Notes: generated by a model not told the origin, from the letters alone. DNA of 13,861 nt from Saccoglossus kowalevskii (GCF_000003605.2 NW_003108083.1:841381-855241), one strand, 5' to 3'. Shown: positions 1 through 8,265, numbered from the stretch's first letter. Numbers and translations: made by a program.

Positions 1-125
1 GACAATGTGACTCCCTAGTACCCCAGTGAAAGTCACTGCACTTAGTACCCCAGTGAAAATCATTGTGACTCCTTAGTAACCCAATAAAAGTTACTGTGAC
101 TCCCTGTCTGATGAAAGTTATACTT
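1..125. repeat. Degenerate ~31-bp tandem repeat
   Basis: About four units share GTGACTCC, then TAGTACCCCAGTGAAA or a decayed version, ending in a TCACT-like segment. Unit length varies between about 27 and 31 bases. The array is cut by the left edge of the window, so its full length is unknown. Confidence 0.6.
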
Positions 126-889
126 ATGGTGGTATACAAGTGTAAATGAGGATGGCAGCCAGCAGCTCGCAACCTGAATAGCTTCTACATCAATTGCAGA
201 AATCAAAAAAAGGCAATCAGAAATAATAAACTACTATAGTTATAAACAATATATATAAATATTATATAATTGGAAGTTTATTTAAATAATAATCATACTT
301 AATATCAAATATATATACTGTATATATATATATATATATAATAAACATAACAATTTACATTGTCTATAGCAGTTGGAATGTCAAAGGTAACTACTGTAAT
401 AACCAGTAAAGAAATTTAAGTTTTGTAAATAAAATATTAAAAAATAAATACACTTGTGGAATGATAATTTTTTTTCAAATAATATCAACAACAAAAAACC
501 TGTATATTTACAAATGGCATTAGTTGATGTAATACAATCTCATCCAACATGTTACCATAGCAATCAATTTAAAACCCAAATTCTGGTTAAATATAATGAA
601 TCTAGAACAAAGCAACCATAATGTCACTAATCAGTAAATATTTATACAGTCAACCCTGACAAGAGAACCAGAAATACTGCACATTTCAGTGAAATAACAA
701 ACAAAACTTTTTTCAGTAATGTTTAAGTATAAAAATTATAGCATAGGTGATATGAAAAATTCAAAAGCAGACAATAAAAAGTAAAGGCCGTTTGTGAATA
801 AAATCCGGTCAACGTAAGGCATAATGTAACAAGCAGCCTCTCGGCTGAGATAGCTCCACTGTTAGCGATGCACATTTCAATTAAAGAAC
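126..889. other. AT-rich intergenic DNA with a TA dinucleotide tract
   Basis: No open frame of note or RNA gene is seen. A (TA)n tract lies at about 307-341, flanked by other A/T-rich runs. The region 780-889 may be the decayed beginning of the repeat that follows. Confidence 0.55.
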
Positions 890-1561
890 AGAAGATATCA
901 TTAGAAAATGAACACTATGGATAGTATCAATGCAATGGGACTTGCTGTTTTCAACAAGAATTCAAAAATATCATTTTTCACCAAAATGATTGTGGTTTTT
1001 AACAAGAAAAAAATATCACTTTTTACCAAAAATGACAAAAATATTCACCAAAATTAGAGAATTAATGATATCATTACAAAATGAACAAATCTGAGAGAGG
1101 TCCACATGTAGTACCTATATATGTAATATCAAAGCAATTGGACGTGTGGTTTTTAACAAGAAGTCAAAAATATCACTTTTTACCAAAAATGACAAAAATA
1201 TTCACCAAAATTAGAGAATTAAAGATATCATTACAAAATGAACAAATCTGAGAGAGGTCCACATGTAGTACCTATATATGTAATATCAAAGCAATTGGAC
1301 TTGCGGATTTTTAACAAGAAGTAAAAATATCACTTTTTACCAAAAATATTCACCAAAATTAGAGAATTGAAGATATCATCATGAAATGAACAAATCTGAG
1401 AGAGGTCTACCCAAGGTACATATACACCAAGTATCAAAGCATTCAGGCTTGTAGTTTTCAAGAAGAAGTCGAAAAAGTAAAACATTGACACGGATGACGA
1501 CGGACAATCACTCATATGATAAGCTCCGCTCAACAAAGTCGACAGCGGAGCTAAAAAAAAC
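890..1561 (-). mobile_element. Dispersed repeat with ~155-bp internal units and a terminal hairpin
   Basis: Three clear direct units start near TTTTTAACAAGAA at about 997, 1151 and 1309 (spacing 154 and 158), with decayed units on either side. Each contains ATATCACTTTTTACCAAAA, then ATTCACCAAAATTAGAGAAT, and AATCTGAGAGAGGT. The right end carries a perfect 9-bp stem, AGCTCCGCT at 1522-1530 and AGCGGAGCT at 1544-1552, followed by an A-run at 1553-1560. In reverse orientation the hairpin, a GTCCGTCGTCATCCGTG segment and CTTTTTCGACTTCTTCTTG resemble a family I recall as abundant in mollusc and related genomes. Class is uncertain: SINE-like, Helitron-like or another non-autonomous type. The 108-codon open frame over it is not a gene. 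Confidence 0.6.
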
Positions 1562-2529
1562 TGCCCTTCATTTATGAGCAAGATTTTTGTATTTATATAA
1601 GCGACATTTAACTGGTATCCTGAATTTGAGTTGTCATACCAACATATACGAGTCAATGCTAACCCACTTATAAGATTGTGCCTGATTGGCTAGCTCAATC
1701 TAACACCCAGACCAATCAGAGAGCAGCTTGTTTGTTGGCAGGTTTTATTCGATGTATCAAATTCTGCCTGTGGTACTTTACAAATGGCTGATGAGCATTT
1801 ACAAATACTAAAGTTTGACAAAACTGTGGATACAGCCAATGAGATGTCACATGGTGACACACTGTGTTTAGATGAACAGTATAAAATGTGTCCAGCACAA
1901 TGTAGAACAGGGCAAGTGTTAATATTATTAATGGCCATAGAAAAATATATATTATAAGACAGACACAAAGAGATGAATGTACAGACAGATGGACACATGT
2001 TCACAAATACAGACTGACGCAGGCTCGACACACAAACAGATGTACAGACAGTGTAAGCTGAATAAACTCTCCTATCTGAGGCAAAGTTGTAAAATATTAA
2101 CAGAAAAACCCCTTTTATCCACAAGTAAACAAAAAAGATTATAGAGCCTTAATTGTGTACCAGAGTTACATTAAAGGGTGGTAGTTGTTGCGTAGCATGT
2201 GTTCAAATTTCATGTAAATATATATTTACATGCGCTGTGTATGTCGCTAGGAGTCCCATATCAGGCACGACACAGTGGGGTGCTGTTGCACCCTTTAATT
2301 TAAAATACAAAATACACAAACTTAACACTGTTATTGAATATCTCAAAGTGGAATGTCAGAAGATATTAAAGGATTAGAAAAAATAAAATCTTATCTATAT
2401 AAAAATAATACTTTGAAATATATTTATTACGTTTTTATATCAGTTCAATGCAACTGTTGTCATGTTTTCATACATAAATAAATAAATTTAGATTAATTAA
2501 ATATATATCTTGGTTCACAATTACTACCG
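1562..2529. other. Intergenic region with ACAGAC-rich tract
   Basis: No supported gene. Between about 1955 and 2060 the plus strand is rich in ACAGAC/ACAGAT steps, a low-complexity tract also seen inside intron 3 near 5655-5690. The open frames on either strand here have no domain, codon or splice support. Confidence 0.5.
2423..2428 (-). terminator. Candidate polyadenylation signal
   Basis: AATAAA on the minus strand is the first canonical hexamer downstream of the stop codon at 3184. It would give a 3' UTR of about 750 bases. In AT-rich DNA the hexamer occurs by chance and no ATTAAA variant lies closer, so the call is weak. A non-canonical signal nearer the stop is possible. Confidence 0.25.
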
Positions 2530-2700
2530 TTGCATAGAACTTTCATGAGAACACATGTCATGAGAACAACGATCTCATGAGGATGATGTCATGACAACAA
2601 TGATGACGTCATGTGGATGCTGTCATGACAACAATGATGTCATGAAGATGCTGCCATGACAACAATGAAGATGATGTCATGCTATGAGAATGATATATAA
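2530..2700. repeat. Tandem repeat based on GATG-TCATGACAACAATGA
   Basis: Four to five imperfect units of about 30-36 bases share GATG(A/C)TGTCATGACAACAATGA. One unit contains ATGACGTCAT at 2603-2612, a perfect 10-bp palindrome that includes the CREB/ATF consensus TGACGTCA. The neighbouring units have TGATGTCATG instead, so the palindrome can arise by a single change within the repeat. Confidence 0.65.
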
Positions 2701-3183
2701 AAACTATTATGATGTCAAAAAACATATGATGATGAATGATGCAATATTTAGTATGGTAGTTTTCTCTGAAATAATAGGTTTATGATTTCTCCATTCTGAA
2801 AACTACTTATGATATAGAATTTGTCTGGGGAGACCTACTAGACATGATCATTGACAGACATGTGCTATTTAAGTCTCATAACAAGTACATGTACTATATT
2901 ATAATTATGATACAATATATAGCAGGGTTTATGTCATATACAGAAATAATTAACCCACTCAATACCACTATTTTTCCCAACAAAATATTTGTGCAAAAAC
3001 TTTTATATTTCTTTTGTATAATTTCCTTGTTAATTTTTGACCAAACGGACATAATTTCCTAATGGCTACATCTATTTATCAATATTCATAAAAAAGTACT
3101 GACAAAATTATGCAAGATAATTTAGTGAATTGTGACAAGAGTTTACTTCAATGGATTAAATAATTCTTGGATAAAAATTTGCT
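2701..3183. other. Downstream flank / probable 3' UTR of the minus-strand gene
   Basis: AT-rich DNA immediately after the stop codon. No gene is visible on either strand. It would be transcribed as 3' UTR if the polyadenylation site near 2423 is used. Confidence 0.4.
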
Positions 3184-4910
3184 TTAAATCCAACTTTGTT
3201 TCAATTTAGTGATCGTAGGACTTTCAAGTGTATTTTCGTTGGTGGAATCATCATCTGCATTTGTTAGCTCTTTAGGTAGACTCTGAGAGATTGCTGGAGA
3301 TTTTAGCGGTGTTCTTGGAACAAAAAATGGATCTGATTCATCCATTGTATCAACACGTACAGGATACCCAGGGAGAGCTGGATGTGGTTCATTTGCCGTC
3401 CTTTGGAACATCTGCAACTTGAATTCTGGAGTGGTGAGTTTATCCTTCAAATTAGGGTCAAGTATTTCATCATTTTCTGGCAAGTTTAAAATTTGGCAGC
3501 CAGCTTTTTTTTCCATGTCAGGTAATTGTGTATTTTGTGTTTCATGAGAATGCACACTATCATTCTGATCATTTGGGGAAACATATGATAATTTTGTGAA
3601 ATTTTTTTTCTGGGTTGGATTTTGTTTCATACATGTACCTGGATGATTTAATGAGTAACTTGTGGAGTCTGATTGGGAAAATTCCTGAGAAGTTGGGTAG
3701 TCTTTTATTTTTTTCCCGTATGGGCTGATAGTTTTATAAGCGACTAGTTCAGGTGTGTTGGTACCTGAAAACTGTAAGCCAGTTTTGGTATTAGCAATTG
3801 CAGTCTGGTCTGTTCGTGTCTTCCGCATTGGAGGTGTTTTTTTTGGTGAGCTTTCATTGATGTGATGAATCAACATTGATGGTGTCCCATTACTTTTAAA
3901 CTCAACACTGTGAGGTGAGACATTATTATCTGCAGTCGCTGCATCGTTAGTATTAGAGGACCCTGATGATGTACCCGAATGAACTTGCACTTGTACCACC
4001 TGATTCCTGACCCCTACAACATACCCTGGTTTGGGAGAAACTCTACCACGTCTAGAACCCATAACTTCCTCTTCATCAAGGTCATCATCAGATGGCACCA
4101 ATTCTGGGCACTTCTCTGCAACATTACAAACATCAGTGGAAAATAACATATTTTCATGATTACTCTGAATAGTAATCTTCTCAAGTTCATCGTCAGATAC
4201 GTACAACCCCGGCACATCAATCACTGTCAACTCTGGATGTTTTTTATCCTTTCGTTCATCCGCAATTACCGACACCCCCTCAAATTCTGGAATCAACCTC
4301 TCATCCTTCGGCATTTCAATTACAATTGACGGTATACTCTCCGCTGAATGACATCTCACTTCTCGTAGATTTCCTTCGCTGGAAGCCCTCTGTGCATCAT
4401 CTTCATCAACAGCTAAACTCTGGAGCGATTTCTTTCTAAGATTTGGATCGCTTGCCGTAATATTGCTATACAGTCCTTGATTCACAATTATTAGATCACT
4501 GGAGTAAAGATGGAGATTACTAGGAATTGTTGGATTAATACACGACGTCAATTTGAACTTCTCGCGTTTAAGTTTCTTCACAGCGGCACTCATCGATATT
4601 TGGCAATTAGCGATTGTAAAGCTACGATTGCTGAATTTCTGTTTGACACACACGCTAAGATGTATAGTTCTTGATTCAATTACGTCTTTGTTTATTTTCT
4701 TATAATCTAATGGACGGGTAAACTTAAATTTGGATGGCTGGAATATTGCTTTATGACTATCCTTTCGTTTTTTCTTAACTGTTACTATGGTTTGTTTTGA
4801 GCGCTCGGCTTCTTCAACTTTGACCTCTTCTGTTCTTCTCTTTGTTTCCCGTTTCTTGTCAGGTAGAAGGTAACTTTTCACGTAAATCCTACTTATCATG
4901 GAAGCTTCAA
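3184..4910 (-). CDS. Terminal exon: rest of C2 domain and disordered tail
   Basis: This 1727-bp exon encodes residues 208-782 and the TAA stop. Residues 208-321 continue the C2 domain: I-Y-V-K-S-Y-L-L-P-D-K-K, then a Lys/Glu-rich insertion, then F-x-P-S-K-F-K-F and T-I-H-L-S-V-C-V. The Asp residues that normally coordinate calcium (S-D-P-Y-V-K, and D-x-D after the V-x-V strand) are absent, so calcium-independent binding is expected. The tail is rich in Ser, Thr, Asn, Asp and Pro, contains an acidic run D-D-D-L-D-E-E-E, and several S-P or T-P sites (S-S-P-K-K-T-P-P, N-T-P-E-L, T-T-P-E-F, R-T-P-L-K-S-P, E-S-P-T) typical of proline-directed kinase targets. Such a long single open frame in AT-rich DNA is itself good coding evidence. 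Confidence 0.88.
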
Positions 4911-7900
4911 CTTAACAAAAAAACAAAAAAAAAACATCAGTGCTGTATATTTGTCAACAAAATGGTCACTACTATACTTTTATGCATTCCCCCTAAATGG
5001 TTCCACATCCTGCTACTTTAGGGGGTATTGTTACCCAATGATAGCTATAATTTCCATTACATAAGCTAATGTTTGTTATATTTAACTGTTTCTGAAATTC
5101 AGTCACATTTTGGGGGTAAATAATTGAGCATGACACATGGGATACATCACATGGGACCCATAACAAAGGCAATGAGTTGTTTACACCTCACGACGCAAAT
5201 ATCAAACACGAATCGCTGCATACAAACACGTAGGTGTAGGCCTGGGTGTTGTAAGACTGATTTACATTCAGCTGCACACTCAATACCGTCATAGATCCCA
5301 ATAAAGCAAAATGAGGTGGATGTGCAGCGAATTGATGTGCGCTACTTTGGATAAAACACAATATAATAACTAACAGAACTTCGGCCATCATTCATTAAAA
5401 CAAAGTGGCTGCCAGTCGGCCATTTTGAATTCAATTTGAATAATAAAATGATGAGCATCAAGGTCCCATAATGTCCAATGTATGTAGCAAGTTTGAACAA
5501 AATTCATCCATAAATGCTTGATTCTGATGATTTTTCAGCACAAAAATGGCCACCATTCAGCCATCTTGAATCAGATCGTGCATATGTATAATATCATGTA
5601 TGATGTATGTGTGAAGTTTGAATGTAATCAGTCTAGGCATGTCTAATATATAGGTCCAGACACACGCACAGATGCACAGACAAACAGACGTCAATTCATA
5701 AGACCCCTGTTTTCGAACTGCGTTCAAACTGAGACTTATAATGCCCACTCTGACAAGTGTTGAGTCTAGAGCCACATAAAAGTTTGCAGCAACTAATTCA
5801 TGTTAGGTAATTGTCTCATGTGGTGTATACAACGCCATGGATCCAAGGATATCATTGCATGGACCTAACATTGAACAAGACATTATGTGAAGTCACTTTA
5901 ACCTTTTCACCACCGTTTCACTCTTTTCATCACAAACTCACAAATAGTCCCTCTTACAGTTTGCATTTTTCTTCAGAAGATTGGGACAAAAATAACCAAA
6001 TTTGTTGAGTAAAAACTAAAAATTGACTCAAATTGTGTCTGTTGGCTCCAAAATTATGGTTCATTTCCAGAAATATTGAAGAATTTAAGAAAAAATTGCA
6101 GAAAAATTTGGCGATAAATTCTGGAGATGGAAAGGTTAATCCAATGAATGCTATAATATTTTGAATCTTACCTGGTGGAAGCAAGATGTCTTCAAGCTGC
6201 CAAACCCTTATTTTGAAAATTTGCGTCTTTGAATTATATTCAAATGATAACAGTAACACACCGGCATCTGTAAAAAAAAAATAATTATTTTACTCTGATA
6301 GAATTTACTCACCAACAAAAACAAACAAACATGTTTGGTTTTATGGATTCACCATTCTCGATTTTGATCTAGCAAGATGACATCGACAATTATTCACGGG
6401 CTGCATGCAAATTAAAAGCATGTAGTACATCCAATAAGAACAGTGCAAGAACGCATTGAAGCGGGGAGTCGTTACCTTGCATACGTCAGATGGCCATAGC
6501 ATGTCATTGTTTACGAACAAGCGTCTACCCATGAGTCTTTGGGTTTTCAGCTTGTGTTGTTATTGTCGCTTAGGACTCAATGCGCAGGTGACGACCCTCC
6601 CGCTTTAAAGCGTGCATATGGACTGTCAGATAAATTTGAATAACGTCATTATTAGTTTTCAACTTACTCGGTTCTAATATATCTTGTACGATTTCAGGAT
6701 TTATAGAATCTAAGCACGCCAATCTATGCTCAGATCTGACCTCATCTGTAAGGTCAGCTTCCTTGTTAATCTCCTCAGATTTCTCTGACACAGTCTCATC
6801 GTTTCGGTCCTCAATTTTTGGCGCAGGTAAAACCATACTGCTGATAACCTCAATTTCTTCCCACGCTTTCTTTGACGTTTGATGTTCTATCTTAGTATTC
6901 GTTTCTTCTTTTCCTTGAATAACTCTGCTCCGATTATAGTTTTCTGTTTCCTGTATTATCTCTTTTCTGGCATCTTTCGGAGATAAGCGCATTAATTTAC
7001 GCACCCCTAAAATCAGAGAAGCATGTAACGAAGTGTTAAAGCAATAAAAAATGACCCACTGTTTATATTACTGTCAGTGCCAGTACTCCACACAATATTG
7101 CAATTTTAAATATGATTCACATAATTGACACTCTGCTTCAATTGAGAAATTAAGAAAAACAGTTTTGTTAGCCAGGTTGTAACTAGGTACTAGGTACTAG
7201 GTTCCAAAGCAGGATTGTGAGGCAGACTGGTAGCCAGATTGGTAACCAGATTGTTAGGTAACCTGGTAGCCAGATTGGTAACCAGATTGTTAGGGAATCT
7301 GGTAGCCAGATTGGTAACCAGATTGTTAGGGAGTCTGGTAGCCAGATTGGTAACCAAATTGTTAGGGAATCTGGTAGCCAGATTGGTAACCAGATTGTTA
7401 GGGAGTCTGGTAGCCAGATTGGTAACCAGATTGTGAGGCAGTCTGGTAGCCAGATTGGTAACCAGATTGTTAGGGAGTCTGGTAGCCAGATTGGTAACCA
7501 GATTGATAGGGAGTCTGGTAGCCAGATTGGTAACCAGATTGTTAGGGAATCTGGTAGCCAGATTGGTAACCAGATTGTTAGGGAGTCTGGTAGCCAGACT
7601 GGTAACCAGATTGTTAGGGAGTCTGGATGCCAGATTGGCAACCAGATTGTTGCGGAGTCTAGATGCCAGATTAGCTATCAGATTGTTAGACAGTCTAATC
7701 TGATTATAGCTGAAACACTTTCTACTCACTTTGTTTATCAAGGATTTGTTTACATTTTCCTACAGCAACATCTAAACAGTTCAAGCCATCATCATTTTTG
7801 ACATCATATTGACCACCGGCATCTATCAAAGCAGTTAGACAGTCTACATAGCCTTCCTGTGCTGCATAATGTACTGCTGTACAACCATGTAATTCATCCT

Positions 7901-7915
7901 GTGCATTTGGATCTC
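3184..7915 (-). CDS. Ankyrin-repeat / C2-domain protein, 5'-partial, four exons
   Basis: The spliced model joins 7915-7730, 7006-6668, 6267-6172 and 4910-3184. Donors read GTGAGT, GTAAGT and GTAAGA; acceptors end TTTTAG, TTTTAG and TTAAG (alternative ACAG at exon 3). Every junction is phase 1 and the joined frame runs 782 residues to TAA. Order of parts: ankyrin repeat at about residues 7-39 with a degenerate second one at 40-62, charged linker 63-175, one C2 domain at about 178-321, then a 460-residue low-complexity tail. Ankyrin repeats bind proteins, and C2 domains bind membranes or proteins, so an adaptor or membrane-recruited scaffold is a reasonable inference. No enzyme motif, signal peptide or membrane segment is visible. 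The acceptor before 7915 shows that upstream exons exist, but none was recognised in the remaining 5.9 kb. I do not recognise a named orthologue. Confidence 0.82.
4989..5025. repeat. 9-bp inverted repeat in intron 3
   Basis: CCCCCTAAA at 4989-4997 is exactly complementary to TTTAGGGGG at 5017-5025, with a 19-base spacer. In AT-rich surroundings a G/C-containing stem of this length stands out. It could be the end of a small decayed element or an RNA hairpin in the intron. Confidence 0.45.
5188..5391 (-). other. Short open frame with signal-peptide-like start (doubtful gene)
   Basis: This 67-codon frame begins ATG ATG and encodes M-M-A-E followed by V-L-L-V-I-I-L-C-F-I and Q-S-S-A, which looks like a signal peptide with a cleavage site after S-S-A. 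The remainder contains one N-Q-S glycosylation sequon and a C-S-D-S-C motif. It lies wholly within intron 3 on the gene's own strand. A GTGAGG just before the stop could be a splice donor, but it is in phase 2 and does not join in frame to the exon at 4910. There is no homology I recognise, and the start sits next to a repeat containing similar GGCCAT sequence. Chance is the most likely explanation. Confidence 0.15.
5412..5700. repeat. Two diverged ~140-bp units followed by an ACAGAC tract
   Basis: CCAGTCGGCCATTTTGAAT at about 5412 recurs as CCATTCAGCCATCTTGAAT at about 5552. A second shared landmark, AAGTTTGAA followed by (C/T)AAT and TCATCC or TCAGTC, also repeats at a similar offset. After the second unit comes GGTCCAGACACACGCACAGA and a run of ACAGAC-like steps. 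The layout fits an old dispersed repeat; its class is unknown. Confidence 0.45.
6172..6267 (-). CDS. Exon encoding first strands of C2 domain
   Basis: This 96-bp exon encodes residues 176-207. It is preceded by an uninterrupted T-tract and ACAG, and ends CCACCAG|GTAAGA. Its product, A-G-V-L-L-L-S-F-E-Y followed by Q-I-F-K-I-R-V-W-Q-L-E-D-I-L-L, fits the opening of a synaptotagmin-type C2 domain (G-x-L-x-x-S-L-x-Y, then a strand of alternating hydrophobics and the A-x-x-L motif). It would be missed by a length-based ORF screen because the exon is only 32 codons. It joins in frame to the next exon, which supplies Y-V-K-S-Y-L-L-P-D-K, the next C2 strand. The match across an intron is the best evidence that the model is right. 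Confidence 0.83.
6268..6667 (-). other. Intron 2, carrying a MITE
   Basis: This 400-bp intron starts GTAAGTTG and ends with a run of T and ACAG. The middle is occupied by one copy of the TTAA-flanked MITE (6456-6608), so more than a third of the intron is mobile-element DNA. Confidence 0.75.
6456..6608. mobile_element. TTAA-flanked MITE, copy 1
   Basis: The element runs from TTGA (a decayed TTAA) at 6456-6459 to TTAA at 6605-6608. Its ends are inverted: AGCGGGGAGTCGTTACC on the left and GGTGACGACCCTCCCGCT on the right. It aligns along its whole length, same orientation, with 12275-12434, including CATACGTCAGATGG, GTCTACCCATGA and GACTCAAT. Small size, imperfect terminal inverted repeats and TTAA targets are the pattern of piggyBac-type MITEs; no transposase is encoded. 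Confidence 0.78.
6668..7006 (-). CDS. Exon encoding charged linker
   Basis: This 339-bp exon encodes residues 63-175. It starts after TTCTCTGATTTTAG and ends at GTAAGT, both phase 1, and the split codon A|GG joins cleanly to the ankyrin exon. The sequence is hydrophilic, rich in Glu, Lys, Asp, Asn and Ser, with stretches such as K-S-E-E-I-N-K-E-A-D. It has no recognised domain. It probably forms a flexible or partly helical linker between the ankyrin and C2 parts. An in-frame extension past the donor would read through for about 30 codons, so the open frame is longer than the exon; the strong donor and the frame match to the next exon decide the boundary. Confidence 0.78.
7007..7729 (-). other. 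Intron 1, carrying a 36-bp minisatellite
   Basis: This 723-bp intron starts GTGAGTAG and ends TTCTCTGATTTTAG. About two thirds of it is the tandem array at 7211-7702. Between the array and the acceptor lies roughly 200 bp of unique AT-rich DNA and a short ACTAGGT triplication near 7181-7203. Confidence 0.75.
7211..7702. repeat. 36-bp minisatellite, about 13.7 copies
   Basis: The unit is three related 12-mers: GGTAGCCAGATT, GGTAACCAGATT and GTTAGGGAGTCT. Copies keep exact 36-base spacing from 7211 to about 7702, with decay at the right end (last two units). One position alternates A/G in neighbouring copies (7292, 7328, 7364 and 7400 units), hinting at a 72-base higher-order unit in part of the array. 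Because 36 is divisible by three and the unit holds few stop triplets, long but meaningless frames appear on both strands. The array lies wholly in intron 1. Confidence 0.92.
7730..7915 (-). CDS. Exon with ankyrin repeat (first visible exon)
   Basis: This 186-bp, phase 1-1 exon encodes model residues 1-62. The run G-C-T-A-V-H-Y-A-A at residues 11-19 matches the ankyrin G-x-TPLHxAA signature, followed by E-G-Y-V-D-C-L-T-A-L-I-D-A-G-G, the second helix and turn. A second, shortened unit follows with L-N-C-L-D-V-A. The acceptor is a pyrimidine-rich TCCTCTGTTTTAG ending at 7916 and the donor is a perfect GTGAGT at 7729-7724. Reading past the donor in frame meets a TAG at 7722-7724, so retention of the intron would truncate the protein. 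One repeat does not make a stable ankyrin stack, so more repeats are expected upstream. Confidence 0.85.
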
Positions 7916-8077
7916 CTAAAACAGAGGACATCAAATCTGAAGTGTTGTTGCGGGAGAGCTGAACAGATCTTAAAGGTGAAAAGTTGCTCTAGTTCAGAGA
8001 ACACTAAATATGAAGTGTAGATGTATATATCAATCAGAGAAGTCTAAATAAGACTTTTATATACTGTAAAAATGACT
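7916..8077. other. Upstream intron or flank of the gene, no feature seen
   Basis: Begins with the acceptor tract of the ankyrin exon. No further exon was recognised on the minus strand here. Confidence 0.4.
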
Positions 8078-8079
8078 AA

Positions 8080-8256
8080 TTTTCACTGGGGTTTAAATTT
8101 CACTGATTTACCATTTCAGACATATTCAGTGGGTTTTAAATTCACGGTTTTATCATTTAGACAATGTGTTCTATGCTAAATTTTACATATTCACTGGGTT
8201 TTAATTTAGCGCATTTTCCAGTCAGCGAATTAAGCCAAATTAAAACCCAGTGAATA
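8080..8256. repeat. Repeat cluster with 20-bp perfect inverted repeat
   Basis: The motif TTCACTGGGTTTTAAATTT occurs as direct copies near 8082, 8125 and 8190 and as an inverted copy at 8237-8256. The arms 8188-8207 and 8237-8256 are perfectly complementary over 20 bases, with a 29-base spacer. A further related copy, TTCATCGGGTTTTAATTTCAC, lies at 12736-12756. This looks like the end structure of a dispersed foldback or MITE family. Confidence 0.7.
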
Positions 8257-8265
8257 ATTAACCCC

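Larger units (their letters stand above)
4911..6171 (-). other. Intron 3, with repeats
   Basis: This 1261-bp intron splits the C2 domain. It begins GTAAGATT and ends in two T-runs and TTAAG. It contains a 9-bp inverted repeat at 4989-4997 and 5017-5025, a diverged duplicated repeat at 5412-5700, and a 67-codon ATG-initiated open frame at 5391-5188 whose status is unclear. The remaining DNA shows nothing else I can name. Confidence 0.75.

Noticed and set aside
1330-1656. 108-codon minus-strand frame
   Set aside because: It covers the dispersed hairpin-ended repeat and has no domain or splice support.
1690-2124. 144-codon minus-strand frame rich in Cys and Ser
   Set aside because: It spans the ACAGAC low-complexity tract; the Val-Cys repeats follow from that composition.
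4014-4220. 68-codon minus-strand frame
   Set aside because: Shadow frame inside the terminal exon of the ankyrin/C2 gene.
5188-5391. Alternative first exon of the ankyrin/C2 gene
   Set aside because: Its only plausible donor is phase 2, and joining to the exon at 4910 gives an early stop.
5954-6259. 101-codon minus-strand frame taken as one gene
   Set aside because: Only its first 29 codons are exonic; a strong CAG|GTAAGA donor at 6172/6171 and in-frame continuation at 4910 show the rest is intron.
7211-7702. CRISPR-like regular array
   Set aside because: Units are directly adjacent with no variable spacers, and the context is eukaryotic.
7183-7801. Long frames of up to 183 codons on both strands with 12-residue repeats
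   Set aside because: They are translations of the 36-bp minisatellite, open in several frames at once because the period is divisible by three. They also sit in intron 1.
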